Shown here: one piece after another, positions 20,661 through 31,788 of the stretch
Numbering within the stretch: the stretch's first letter is position 1
Layout of the letters: each line of letters begins with the position of its first letter
DNA from: Heterocephalus glaber
Lineage: Eukaryota > Chordata > Mammalia > Rodentia > Bathyergidae
Direction of reading: 5' to 3'
DNA: 64,000 nucleotides
Assembly (NCBI RefSeq): GCF_000247695.1
Contig: NW_004624848.1
Coordinates: 3,887,918 to 3,951,917, forward strand
Notes under the pieces: generated by a model
What the model was told of the DNA's origin: nothing
Database searches by the model: none
The model's input: only the letters and a program-made list of their open reading frames with translations
Position numbers and translations under genes: made by a program

Positions 20661-21554
20661 TTGAAGAGCAGAGGAAAGTGACCGAGGAGCCAGCTGTCTA
20701 CGCACAGGACACAGCCAAAGTCTGCCTTTTCTCCTTTAGGTTGCAGGTGCCCAGCACCGTGTCCCAGTGGGGAGGAAAGTGGCTGTTGACCCAAGAAACC
20801 TTGGAAATGAGCTCTCTCGGGCAGGTAGACAGTGGTCAGAGATCTCAGCGGTCAAAGCTGGCACAATGTCCAACAAAATCAGTGGAGTATTGGGCTGCAG
20901 CGTAATGGATAAAATAAACATCCATGTGTTCATACTGATGTAAATGATCGAACGGATCAATAAATGGGAAGAAAGAGAACTTGTTCGTGCAGAACAACTT
21001 AGGCAATTTATGTAGATGTTCAGTCTACAGAGCTTAGCTCTGCTCTTTCAGAGCTGTTCATGGGCCACACGGAGCTCCTGCCAAAGGGCACGGTGGACTC
21101 AGGGGAGGAGAGAAACCTCAGGGAGCCACTGCAGCCCTCGCCGAGCCCGGAACAGTTACCACCATGTTGAGGCAGGTGGCTTCATCTGCCTCGATGAAAC
21201 TGATGCTCCACCCCTGAGATCTTCCTCCCCAAAACTCACGCACCCCCACCCCCGGGTTTAATCCCAGGAGAAACCTCAGACAAATCCAAATGAGGAACAT
21301 TTTACAGTATACCTGCCCAGGACTTCTCAAAACTGCCACGGACACTAAAAACAAGGCAAAGTGTGAAAACTGCCACAACCAAGGGGCATCTAGAGACACG
21401 AGGACTAGAATATATGGTGGTATGCTGGACAGAGTCCTGAAGCAGAAAGACAACGCTGGATAGCACTGCGGACAGCTGAATAAATGTGAATTTTAGGTGA
21501 GTATAATGTGTCGATTTTGGATCATGAATTGGAAGATGCTGACAACTGCACGGA
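20661..21554. other. Unique sequence, no gene recognised
   Basis: Short frames only (for example 21016-21261 plus and 21118-21453 minus). No family match. Confidence 0.45.
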
Positions 21555-21640
21555 GCTGAGGGTGTAGTTCAGTGGTAGAGCAGGTACTTAGCATGCCCAA
21601 GGCCTGGGCCCAGTCTCCAGCAAGAAATAAGAATGAAAAG
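21555..21640 (+). repeat. ID-like SINE (older form)
   Basis: gctgagggtgtagttcagtg, gtagagcaggtacttagcat and a cccagtctccagcaagaaa end, followed by a purine-rich tail. Confidence 0.75.
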
Positions 21641-22009
21641 GAGAAGGAGGCGGAGGAGGAGGGAGGAAACTGTCTGTGGGGATATTTGGGAATAACTAAC
21701 TTTGTAATTTTTCTGTAAATATAGAACTTCTCTAAAATATAGTCTATAAAAAAAAGTCTCCAGGATGGGAAGTTTCAGATGTAGCTTATTTCAGGACTCG
21801 GAAGGTAACACCTGGATCTGCTCCTGGGCCCTGCTTCCGGACTGGCCGCTCCTGGACTCCAGGGAGGTCAGGCGACCAGCTCCGTCTGGTGGCTGTGGCC
21901 CTTGTTGCCAAGCAACCCAGGAATGAAGCCGGCCCGAGGCAGACTCCATGCTCGGAAGGGTGGCTTCCCGGAGCCATGGGGTTTAGAAGAAGGGACAAGC
22001 TGCTGGGGA

Positions 22010-22612
22010 TCTTCCCCAAAGAATTAAAAGAATCATACCACAGTGATACATGTGCACCCATGTTTATGGCGGCACAGTTTGCAATAGCTAAAGCTTGGAA
22101 GCAGCCCAAGTGCCCATCAGCTGGAGACTGGATAAAGAAAGTGTGGGTTTTTATAAAATGGAGTACTACTGAGCCATAAAGAACGAGAAACTAGAGACAT
22201 GTATAGCTAAATGGATGCATGTTGAGGCCATACTCTTAAGTGAAATAAATAGGACACATGTGTGTAAATACTGAATAGTTTCTCTAGTGTGAGAAACTGA
22301 AAGTTTAAATAAGGATTAAAATGATTAAAATGAATAATTGATAATTTGAAATAGGAAAAGGTCCAAAGGTGGAGGGGTGGTGGGAGGGGAAGGGGAAAGG
22401 AAAGAAGGGAAAGGAAAAATTATGAGAAAAGAAAAAAAATGGAAATGAAGTCTATGTAAATAGGGAAGGGTGGAGGGGGTGAAGGGCACACAAGTAAGGG
22501 AGAAAAAATAAGAACCAAGATGCATCATGTACAGGTAAAAACACCCACTGATAAATGTAAACATACTGTATACTTAAAATGTACCAATAACAGAATTAAA
22601 AAGAAGAAGAAG
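22010..22612 (+). repeat. L1 3' end with purine-rich 3' UTR
   Basis: Contains ggcggcacagtttgcaatag, gcccatcagctggagactgg, aatggagtactactgagcc and ggatgcatgttgaggccat. A G/A-rich tract (22365-22440) follows, typical of rodent L1 3' UTRs. Confidence 0.88.
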
Positions 22613-23199
22613 GGACATGGCTGACGGAGACGGTGAGGGAGCAAATGGTCACGCCAGTACACGGTAGCAGCACACGCTCGGAATTTGGAAGAAGGAGACA
22701 AGATGGAATTTAGTTTATGTCCTACAGACTTTCCACACATACTCTATTTTATTAGATTTGGTTATAATTCTACACGTGCATTCTGTCTGAATCATTTTAA
22801 ATAAGAGAAAGGAATAAGACACAATCAACTGTTGAATGCACGTCTTGCTCAAGTTTTTTTTAATCAAGCAAATATGTCAAATTTGTAAAGATCCAAGAGG
22901 CTTAAATCACTAACAATGAAATTTTGATTAAAAATGTGCTTTCTATTAACCTCAAGCAGTTCATCTTGCACAAACCATAAACGGTGTGTTAGTAACAAGA
23001 TTTCCTGATGACAGTTAATGCAGACACAGTGATAGCGCTACACAGATGCGTTGTGACCACAGTGAGCAGCTGGCTGGGGGGAGGTGTCAGTCGAGTGAAC
23101 AGGCACAGGGCACAGGTCACTACCACACCCACTGTGCGGGCTGCATGCCGTGAGGGACGGGGCCTCTGTCCTCCCGGACGAGAGCACAGCACCGCTCAC
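22613..23199. other. Unique sequence downstream of an exon candidate
   Basis: Mostly AT-rich. 23050-23199 is richer in CpG and would be the start of the intron after the minus-strand exon candidate. Confidence 0.4.
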
Positions 23200-23263
23200 C
23201 TGTGACGGTCATTCGCTTCCCCACGGCCTCCAACAGCGGCTCCCGGTAGGACACGGACGCCAT
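23200..23263 (-). CDS. Possible first coding exon, product unknown
   Basis: On the minus strand an ATG at 23263-23261 sits in a strong start context (cgccATGg) and opens a frame reading MASVSYREPLLEAV then GKRMTVT. It ends at CACAG|gtgagc, a near-ideal splice donor; the exon would finish one base into a codon. An in-frame TGA lies 39 bases upstream of the ATG, so initiation here is plausible. CpG density across the segment is high for this region. I do not recognise the protein and found no next exon on the minus strand. Alternatives are a chance ATG plus donor or a decayed exon. Confidence 0.4.
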
Positions 23264-24221
23264 GGCGACTGTCTTCCCACACTGCTGGGCCCTTCCTCGC
23301 CTCCTTCAGGCCAGCGAGAGCCGAAGACCTGCTCTCCTTGCTGAGGACCCAGGCTGGTGGTTGCTGAGGACCCTTATGACACGAGAAAGGACATTCCACA
23401 GCGGAGCTGAGCATTCCGGGCCCCAGAACCTCAGACCTGCTGTGCCCTCCCAGGAGCTGCCTCAGGAATGACCTCGCCTGTCTGTCAAGGTCAAGCCGGC
23501 AGAGTGGCCCAGGTACCTGAAGCGTCCTGGAACCTGCTTCTGTCCCAGACACCTGGCAGGTGCCGCCACTGGCGTCCTGCAACATTTCCAGAGAACGTCC
23601 TGTGAGGTGCTCAGTGCAGCAAGAAAAACAGAAATGCAAACCATGGTTAGATACATTTGGAAAACAGCCAGATAAACTACAACCAAAGATTCTATTAACA
23701 CGAGAATAGGAACAAAACAGAGTCCACCAAAAAAATGTATACGTCAGGAAAAGAAAAACCTGTGCTAATATTTTAGCACTAAACTTACTCAGATGCCATG
23801 GATGAATGCAGGTCACCTTTGGCGTCTCCAGCGGCAAGCGGAGCCCAGAGCAGAGGCCTCTTCTCAGACACTGCGCAGCGTGGCGAGCTGCTGAAGCATT
23901 CCCGTTGTTGCCGGACCCTCTGTGCCCAGTCCCATAGAGCAGAGCCTTTTTAAACAGTCTGTGCCTTGCTCAGGTTGATTTATTTGTGGCTCTCCATGTG
24001 CGTGACATTCTTTCATTCTTCTTGGCGTTTTTAGGCAGATTTTTATCTCCCTGTTACGTCTCTAAGCAAGTATTTCTTACACTCCAAGACCCAATGCCCA
24101 CGTATTTTCCTAGCCAAGTGTTTTCTTCTTCATGTCTCTTTAACTTCTACAGCATGCTGATTACATCTATCTTTTTAACTCTTACTACTTTGTTTTAATT
24201 ATTTTCAGGTGATTTTAAAAG
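23264..24221. other. Unique sequence, no gene recognised
   Basis: The long minus frame 23196-23837 is in a different phase from the exon candidate and contains no recognisable domain. 23940-24210 is T-rich and non-coding. Confidence 0.45.
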
Positions 24222-24317
24222 TTTGCTTTGTTTTGTTTTGCCATGCTGGGGCTCAAACCCAGAGCCTTGCACACGCTAAGGAAGCACTCTTCCACTGAAC
24301 TGCACCCTAGACCCCTA
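24222..24317 (-). repeat. ID-related SINE (older form)
   Basis: Reversed element gccatgctggggctcaaacc to ccactgaactgcaccctag. Confidence 0.8.
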
Positions 24318-24468
24318 GATTTTTTTCTTGAGACAGGGTCTCACTATGCAGTTCAGGCTCACTTTGAACTCACTATGGGGCCCAGGCTGGCCTCAAACTC
24401 GAAGCAATCCTCCTGCCTCAGCCTCCTGAGGGCTGGGATTACAGGCGTGTGCCACCACGCCTGGCCCT
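24318..24468 (-). repeat. B1-like SINE
   Basis: Reversed copy with gagacagggtctcactatgc, ctcagcctcctgagggctgg and gtgtgccaccacgcctggcc. A short internal repeat (cactatgc / cactatgg) suggests a partial duplication. Confidence 0.88.
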
Positions 24469-24536
24469 AGGTATTTATTTTCCCCAGCTCCCCACCACAC
24501 TCTGACTTCCAGTTCATGATTTAAAAAAATCTTTAT

Positions 24537-24655
24537 TCAGGTGGGCATGGTGGTGCATGCCCACAAGCCCAGGAGGCTACTCAGGAGCCTCAGGGAGATC
24601 ACGTGTTTAAGCCCAACCTGGGCAACTTAGCAGACTCTCTCTCAAGATAAAATTT
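24537..24655 (+). repeat. B1-like SINE, diverged
   Basis: aggtgggcatggtggtgcatg start, then gcccaacctgggcaacttag and actctctctcaagataa. Confidence 0.7.
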
Positions 24656-24679
24656 TAGAGTGCTAGGTAGCTAGGTAGC

Positions 24680-24920
24680 TTGCCTGTGATTCTCGCCCTC
24701 TGGGAGAATCCAGAGGCTGGAGGATCCCAAGTTCAAGCCTGTTAAGGCAACTTAACAACTTAGCGAGACCTGGTCTCAACATAATTTAAAAGGGGGAGGG
24801 TGGTGTAGTTCAGTGTGTAGCCCTGGGTCCAATCCAGCACCTCAAAATGAATGAAAGAGAGAGTGAATGATGCTGGGTGTAGCCCAAGGGCAGAGCACTT
24901 GCCAGCGGGGGGAGGGGCTT
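24680..24920 (+). repeat. B1-ID composite followed by ID-like fragment
   Basis: B1 body ctctgggagaatccagaggc to gcgagacctggtctcaac, an ID start (ggtggtgtagttcagtg), then a second ID-like piece at 24870-24920 (gatgctgggtgtagccc). Confidence 0.65.
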
Positions 24921-25714
24921 CTTCATATTTCCATTTCCAGAGACCACCAGGCAGCCGGTAGTGAGTCACACTTCTGAGTGGGTCAGTGACGGACAGGTGT
25001 GCCAGCCGCCGAGGAACTCCACACTAACTGCCCAAGAATCCTTGCGATGTGAATTCTGACAGTAGTTTTGAATGTACCAAGCATATGGGGCTTCACTGAA
25101 AGTACAGTGCCTCCTGTCGTTGAGAAGGATTCTGAAAACCTGCCCTACTCCCTGCGGACGGGCTTGTTGGGCAGCAGCAGAGACACCCCAGGTCCCTTCT
25201 TGGGGGTCTGTGGGGTCAGCCTGCCATGCCCCGAGAGGCCCTGCCATCTGAGGTGGGCGCCGAGGCCAGGCTGTGCTGAACCCAGCTGCTCCCTCTGCTC
25301 GGGCCTCGCCCTCCCTTCCCTCGCAGGTGTGCACCCCAATAAACGCCCACCTGCTGCTCCAGACTTGCCCCGGCAAGTGTCCCTGGGCACCCGGCTTTGT
25401 CCTGACCCCTTGGCCTTCCAGCAGACAACTGGGTCATCTCTGCTGCACTCCTACCTTTGGGGTCACTTTCCTTGGTCCTGGCCTGCATCCCCCTCCTTTT
25501 ACCTCTGTGCTGGTCCACTTCGGTTCAGAACCTTTCTGGGCTCATCGGATTCTGATTACTGCAGCCAGGAGTTCTGTAGCCCAATGCAGCGTCCTGAGAG
25601 ATGCCCCGCACCCTCGGAAGGACACTGCCCAGCTGTGCATGTTGAAAGCCCTCAAAGACAGAGCCTGCCCTCTGGTGTGTACTTGGGTTTCCTTGCTGGG
25701 GTTTTTTTGCTTCA
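24921..25714. other. GC-richer unique sequence, no gene recognised
   Basis: Several overlapping frames (25068-25862 plus; 25216-25518 minus). None shows a known domain or consistent splice borders. Confidence 0.45.
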
Positions 25715-25825
25715 TATTTTGGGACAGGAGTCTCACATATGTTGCCCAGGCTGGACTGAAATCCTGAACTCAAGGGAGCCTCCTGCCTCAGCCTGTAGAG
25801 TCCACGGGTCCCCAGGTACACAGCA
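25715..25825 (-). repeat. B1-like SINE, diverged
   Basis: Reversed: gacaggagtctcacatatgt, tgcccaggctggactgaa and gcctcctgcctcagcctg. Confidence 0.7.
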
Positions 25826-26149
25826 CTGTGTCCGCTCCCTTGCTGTAATGGCTCCGGCTTAATGAGCCGGGGAAGAGAAAGGAAAGAAAAACCAAATGAA
25901 GAAAAGTAGGTAGAAAAAACATCAAGCTCAGGCAGGAAAAGAGGAGCTCTTGACTCCTGATAGGACTCCTTGAAGCCCTGCAGGGAAGGCGGCTTCCGCT
26001 GTGCCTGTGAGAACCCAGAAAGCTCCGTCCGCTGCGGGTGCAGGACAGCAAAGCGGACGGAGAGAGGCTGCGGGGAAGCGGAGGGGCAGAGCAGAGCAAG
26101 CTCTTCCTTGTAAGATGATTCCCCCACCTCAGGACATATTCACCCTCTA

Positions 26150-26345
26150 TTTTCTGCCCGTGCTGAGCACTGAACCGGGACCTCATATGCTAAGCCAGCT
26201 CTCTACGTCTGCATCCTCAGTCCTTTTCACATTTTATTCTGAGACAAGGTCTTACTAAGTTGCCCAGGGTGACTGCAAACTAATCATCCTCATGCCTCAG
26301 CCTCCTGAACGGCTGGCCTTACAGGTTTGTGCCACCAGGCCCTAT
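26150..26345 (-). repeat. ID-B1 composite SINE
   Basis: Reversed ID part (gctgagcactgaaccggg) next to a B1 part (gacaaggtcttactaagttg, cctcagcctcctgaacggc). Confidence 0.7.
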
Positions 26346-26509
26346 TTATATAGCTCTTAAGTAAAATCCTTAAAATAAGAGGTATTCCAAGAAGTTTAGC
26401 TTTTAACCTTGTAAAATCTACTCCATCTCCTCCTTTTTTAATAGGAAATATTTCTAAAAATAAAACTAGATGTACATCTTTCATCACATCCTCACTTTTC
26501 TTCAGGAAT

Positions 26510-26602
26510 TGTGGGGCGGTGGCTGCCGCTCAGCAGCGCAGCGCCTGCCTGGCCGGTGAAGGTCCTGAGTTCCATCCCTGGTACAGACAAAAAGAAAAGA
26601 AA
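26510..26602 (+). repeat. ID SINE, diverged
   Basis: gccgctcagcagcgcagcgc body, then gagttccatccctggtacag and an A-rich tail. Confidence 0.65.
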
Positions 26603-26689
26603 TTGTGCCACACTGAGCATGCTTTCTTCTCCCTGCCTTTTTTCTGTCAATGACACATCTGTAGATCACTTTATAGCATTATATAAAGA

Positions 26690-26845
26690 TAGTGGTTTTT
26701 TGGGTACAGCTGCAAAATATTCAGATGTATGCATTTGCCATAATTGATTCCACCAGTCCATTGGTAATGATCATTTGAGCAATTTCTAATAGTTTGGTAT
26801 TATAAACAGTGCTACAAAGTAGAGTTTCTTGCATATACCTTCTCG
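26690..26845 (-). repeat. L1 3' fragment
   Basis: gctgcaaaatattcagatgt, ccagtccattggtaatgatc and tataaacagtgctacaaagt resemble a reversed L1 3' UTR. Confidence 0.6.
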
Positions 26846-26847
26846 GA

Positions 26848-26925
26848 TCGTTTTTTCCTTTTTGATGCCAGGCATCAAACTCAGGACCTTGTGCTTGCAA
26901 GGCAGGCGGTGGCACCAGTGGTCTC
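26848..26925 (-). repeat. ID SINE, 5' truncated or decayed
   Basis: gccaggcatcaaactcagga and cttgcaaggcaggcggtgg. The final ctgagctaaatccc block is altered. Confidence 0.7.
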
Positions 26926-27639
26926 AGCGGAGAGACGTGCAGAATGTTCTGGGTTTTGCTTAAGACCTCCCCTCCCTCTGCTCCCCTGCTCATAATGCGG
27001 ACACCAGTTCGGATTCCTGTCCACAATACCCGAGAATGCCTATTAGCCTGTTTTCACACAGCCTCGCTCACAGTTTGTGTTAAACCTGACTTTTGTCATT
27101 GTGATAGGGAAGAAATAATACCAGGGCAATTTGTGGGTATGTTGTTAGCATGAATGAATATGTTTTCACATGGTTAACAGTTATGAGCATTATTTTTACG
27201 AAGTGTTTACTTTTTTTCTCATATATTTGCATATCTTTCTATCAGAGTCTGACTTTCTCATATCCCACTTTTCAAAGAATGAGCTAGCACTGCAGAGACA
27301 GGCAGAGACTCTCAGGAAGGTTTAGCAAGCGCAGTGATGGCCACAGAACACTGTCGGCATGAACCGGCTGTGCTCTGGAATCCTGCGGACAGAGGGCCAT
27401 CCCGGGCAGCCTGGGATGGAGGCGGGGCCCACGAGGTGGCAAGGCAGGATTTCCTTCAGGAGGTGTTTGGAGGACGACTAGGATCTAGGCAAGGGACAGG
27501 GGCTGGGGGTGGCGTGGGCAGGAGGACACTCGGCAAAGGAGACCGCGTGACCAGAAGGCTCCGAGGGGAGAAATATCCCACAGCACATTACACAGCACAC
27601 ATCCAAGTGCAGCAGTGCTGGCCTGGAGACTAAGAGGTG
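26926..27639. other. Unique sequence, no gene recognised
   Basis: AT-rich to 27260, then GC-richer. The frame 27334-27633 (plus) has no family resemblance. Confidence 0.45.
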
Positions 27640-28045
27640 CCTCACTCAGCTTTCCATCACGTGACAAGTCAGCTTATGAGGAGCACAGGTCTACTCTGGC
27701 TCACAGTTTCAGATGGCTCAGTCCCTGGTCAGTTGGCCCAGTGGCTTTGGTGCTATGGTGCATCGTGGTAGGAGTGTGTTGTGGAACACAGCTGCCCCCC
27801 TCATGGTGGCCAGGAAGCCAAGAGAAATGAAGAGGCTGGGTCTCCATATTCTCTTCAAGGGCAGGTCTCCAGGACTAATGCCCCAGGCGGGCCTGACCGC
27901 CTAAAGACTACCACCTCCCGCGCTCGCACAGGGGTGACGTGGGCCTGTGAGGGAGCCCAGTCCCGGCTCTACCAGTGGCCGAGCTGCGTGGCAAGGCCAC
28001 ACAGGCCTGGTGAGCCGAGGGCTTCATTCCCCGGGCAGCGAGCAC
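27640..28045 (-). repeat. MaLR-type LTR
   Basis: Reversed LTR with ctggctcacagtttcagatg and ctcagtccctggtcagttgg, the same pattern as copies at 46595, 48212 and 53262. Confidence 0.75.
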
Positions 28046-28802
28046 CTCAGAAGGTAGTAAGCGGGCAGGCACTGTGCGTCTGAGGAGGAGCGTCTGGAGT
28101 CTTGGTGCCCCTGCAGGCAACTGGCAATGGCACTAGGAGATGAGCCCTGAACCAGGTCAGGGTGACAGGAGGGGAGGAGAGGGAGCACTTGGGACATGTG
28201 CTGGGAGGAGGTGGCACTCTTGAGGGTGACCCTGGGTTGTGAACTGGGCTCAGTGGTCGGAGAACCCAAAAGTAAGCAGAAAATAAAAGAATGAGACCAA
28301 GTCAATAAAGCAATAGGAGTAACAGTGAGGAAACACAGTACTGACTGAGTGCGGGTTTATACTGCATGTGCTGCACAACGGAGCGGTCTAAAATGTCCTA
28401 AAACATTGTGACAGCTACTGAACTCATTATAGGGATCTGAGGTGGTGTCCCTTGGCCACCAGATCATTTCTATAGAGAAAGCCAGGTTTGCAGAAGAATC
28501 CTTAGCAGCCTCTGGTAACCAAGCTCAGGGTTTGCAGCTCAGCAGGAATGAAATTTTGCTGTTTTCTTGCTCCCGGAATTTAACAGCCATTTCAGAGTTG
28601 ATAATCACTGTAACAGGTACAACTGTGGAGGTTGACACAAAAATGTCTCCTTGTAATGTTAGGGATAGAATCAAGTTACACATTTTAATGACCTGAGATG
28701 ATACAAACAGGAAACTTTTATAATACAGCAGTGCTATATATCTTCAGGTAAACATTGATTAGAATTTGCTACAATTACATAGTAATGTTCAAATAACCTA
28801 TT
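28046..28802. other. Unique sequence, no gene recognised
   Basis: The 84-codon frame 28442-28696 (plus) shows no recognisable motif and lies in ordinary AT-balanced sequence. Confidence 0.4.
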
Positions 28803-28890
28803 ACTGGGGCTGAGGACCCAGCTTAGTGGTAGGTTATGTGGGCAGCAGCCACGAGGCCTTGAGTTCAATTCCCAGTGCCAAAAGAAAAAG
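28803..28890 (+). repeat. ID SINE, diverged
   Basis: ggggctgaggacccagctta start and gagttcaattcccagtgcc end with an A-rich tail. Confidence 0.75.
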
Positions 28891-29324
28891 TGGAAAAAGG
28901 TGGTTTGAATATCCTGTTGCTGAGGACACTTTACAAGCTGGGAAGTGCTCAGACCCACTTGCCAGTGAGTCCTTCCCCATCAGGTGGAAGGGAACAGACA
29001 CAGGAGGGAGCTGGGGTCGCACACACCGGGCCTCACACACAAGGCCTCACACACACAGGGCATGCTCTTTTCCTCTGAGCTACAGTCCAGGCCTTTCCTG
29101 AAAATTTTAGAAACCGTATTCCTAAATGCCCTTTATATTGATTCCCGTTTTCAGAAAACTCTCTGGAAAACACACTGACTGGAGCGGGAGGCCTGGTGTC
29201 AAGCCCAGACACTCCTTCTTATACCACCCTGGCAAGGCGCTTTATTGCATAAGGAGGATCTATGCGGGGTGATGAGGTGTGAAAGGGCTTCTCATGTTCC
29301 TGACACGTGCTGTGTTTGTCCTTC

Positions 29325-29369
29325 ACGCACACACACGCACACACGCACACACACACGCACGCACACACC
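29325..29369. repeat. (CA)n microsatellite with CG interruptions
   Basis: Alternating ac/gc dinucleotides. Frames across it on both strands are low-complexity. Confidence 0.95.
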
Positions 29370-29760
29370 ATTATCCCCCAAGAAAACACAGGCAACAGTA
29401 ACAATCTAAACTGTGGTCATCACAACATTACTCTTGATATTTGGGTTTGCAGGACCAGCTCCCAGAAGCTTTGTAGTCCTGCACTCACTGAACCCTAACT
29501 CGAGGGAGTCGGCACTCAGCGCAAGGCTGCTGTTCCCTCCATCCAGTCAACCCAGTTTCCCACAGTTGCAAGTAACTGACCTGGGGATTTGAAGATACCT
29601 GGACTTTTTGTATACGACACAGTTTTCAAAAACTTAAAGCCATAGAACATTTTAATTGTTATACTATGCATTTAAAAATTTTGTAAAAGAGTAACAAGAG
29701 TCCTATCTTGCAGAGCTCACAAATGTGTCAGCTGTCATTGTTCAAAATAACCTCAGCGAG
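29370..29760. other. Unique sequence, nothing seen
   Basis: No gene or named repeat recognised. Confidence 0.45.
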
Positions 29761-29850
29761 GGCCGGGGATTTAGCTCAGTGGTTCCCGCGCCTGCCTCGC
29801 AAGCACAAGGTCCCGAGTTCGATCCCCGGTACCAAAAAAAAAACCCCAAA
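29761..29850 (+). repeat. ID SINE, near-intact young copy
   Basis: The cleanest plus-strand copy here: ggccggggatttagctcag, cctgcctcgcaagcacaagg and ttcgatccccggtacc, then an A tail. Both pol III box regions look intact (tagctcagtgg; ggttcgatcc-like). The flanks repeat cagcgagg. Confidence 0.93.
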
Positions 29851-30637
29851 ACAAAAATCGACCGCAGCGAGGATGGAGACCGCTTCCTTGTTTCCCCGCG
29901 ACTGGATGCTCCGCCTGGGTGAGGCTGGCTCAGGCCTGACCAAGGCCCTGGCGTCTAGATGCAGACCGGGCTGAAAAACTCTGCTCACTGTGCCTGGTGG
30001 AAGAAACCGCTGTCTCCCGCTCGCTCTGGGCGCCGTGGCATCCCAGGCACCTGGCGTTTCCTCTAGGGCTCTACGGGCCTTTCTTCTTACACAGCTAATG
30101 TCTGGTGAGCTTTCTTCTGGCTGACGAGCGTCAGACGCGGGCACCTGGCGGAAGCCCTCCGTCCTGCGCAGGCTGGTCTGCGCTCTTACCTCCCCTGACT
30201 CCCGCTGCGCTGAGCCAGCCCTACAGCATGGTGTTCCAGGTCTGTCTCACTGCGCTCCGTGGCAGAGAACTTTGATTCCCGAATCTGGCTGATTACTTCT
30301 GACCTTTTGTAACTGAAGTCAGTTTTTTTATCTCCAACGAACATATTTTTCACAATGTTATTTTTACATGATTGAAATTCTGCCATGTGAAAAAGTGATG
30401 GAAGCTGGAAACTATTCCCTCCGGGCCCTTTCACGACTCCCCAGGCTGCAAGTGCAGCTGAGGTGACGGACGGACGGCGACTCCCTTTCATGTCTCTTCC
30501 ACCCTCAGGAATCTAGGAAATCAACCCCAGTCCAAGCTCAATCTCTTCTCCATCCACGGCGCAAGCCTCCGGGTGCCACAAGGGCCTGCGCCCTTCCCTT
30601 TTCTCCTGGGGGATGTTGCTCTTTGATTTCTTTTTGC
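29851..30637. other. Unique sequence, no gene recognised
   Basis: Moderate GC. Frames on both strands lack recognisable motifs. Confidence 0.4.
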
Positions 30638-30722
30638 TCTATTTGGTTCTGTGTTTCAGTGCTGGAGGCGGCATCCAGGGCCTCGCGCATGCTCGGCACG
30701 TGCTCTGCGTGAGCTGCATCCC
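30638..30722 (-). repeat. ID-related SINE (older form)
   Basis: Reversed: tttcagtgctggaggcggca to gctctgcgtgagctgcatcc. Confidence 0.65.
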
Positions 30723-31566
30723 GCTGTCCGGTGGAGCAGCTCCCACCCTCTCCTGGGCCGGGTGACTCGCCGATCAGTCTTCCAGCTCACTCAGCTGCGC
30801 TTGGGCTTTGGTGGCTCTGTCTCAGGACCACCGCGCTCAGGACTTAGCTCAGATTGAGGGCTCTGATGCTCATCCACCTTCTGGAGAGAACCCATCCACA
30901 GCGACCAGTTCTGATGAACAGTGGGTAACTTCCTGCAGTCTGCCGTGCTCAAGGCTTTCTGTGCCACAGGAGTGAGCATATATGTATTTGAGGAATTGGG
31001 ACACTGATCCCTAGAGAGAGTCTGATAACTACCATCACGAAATTATTTGTGAGATTATGAACCGGTTTATAATATGGATCTAGCCTTACAATTTCAATAT
31101 GAAAATGACTTTTCTTGTATACTTTATTAGCATTTTTAAAACTTAAGTGTTTTCACTTAAACTCTAGCATAACATTTTTTAGATGTTATTTTAAGCAGCT
31201 AGGACATTTTGCTGACATCCGGGAAAGAATCGCCACCGTGTCTGGGCCTCATTGGCAGTGGAATTGAAACTTCCCTGCCTTTGATCGCCTAGTGGGAGGG
31301 GAGCAGTTGAACCAATCTGAGTCATAACGCTCTGCATTAAGGAAAAATAAGGTTATAGCGGAACGAATTGGGGGCTCCGGGACTGAAGAAAAGTAGCAAA
31401 CAAGGAGAAATGCGCGGGAGACTGAGTAGGGGCGAGCTCAGGGCAGCAGCTGCAGAGGATAAGCACAGGGCCTCCAACCTCCCGACCCGGTCACCCAGGA
31501 AGAGAGGAAAAGCCTAATTTCAGGGAATGCCGACTTTAAGCTGTTTTTCATCTTTAATATAACTAT
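30723..31566. other. Unique sequence, no gene recognised
   Basis: 30723-30970 is GC-richer. 31000-31200 is AT-rich. No gene seen. Confidence 0.45.
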
Positions 31567-31657
31567 TTTGGAGGGTTTTTTTACAGTGCTAGGGGTGGAA
31601 CCCAGGACCTCAGGCCTGCTGGGAAAGCGCCCTACCACTGAGCTACACCCCTGGCCC
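31567..31657 (-). repeat. ID-related SINE (older form)
   Basis: Reversed: cagtgctaggggtggaaccc to ccactgagctacacccctgg. Confidence 0.85.
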
Positions 31658-31664
31658 TAATATA

Positions 31665-31788
31665 ATTTTTTTTTTTTTTTGAGACAGAGCCTTGCTACGT
31701 AGTCCAGGCTGGCCTTGAACTTTCAGTCCTTCTGGTTCAGCATCCTGAATGCTGAGACTACAAGCACACACCAGTACACTCAGCTCAA
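31665..31788 (-). repeat. B1-like SINE
   Basis: Reversed with T-run tail, gagacagagccttgctacgt, gtccaggctggccttgaact and a degraded 5' part. Confidence 0.8.

Noticed and set aside
23196..23837. 213-codon minus-strand frame
   Set aside because: In a different phase from the exon candidate; no recognisable domain and no consistent splice sites.
29219..29404. Cys/Val-rich small protein (CVCVCVCACVCV)
   Set aside because: It is a translation of the (CA)n microsatellite; the same applies to 41074-41405.
29761..29850. Possible functional tRNA gene
   Set aside because: The A- and B-box-like parts belong to an ID SINE with an A tail and target duplication; it lacks a complete tRNA fold with acceptor stem.
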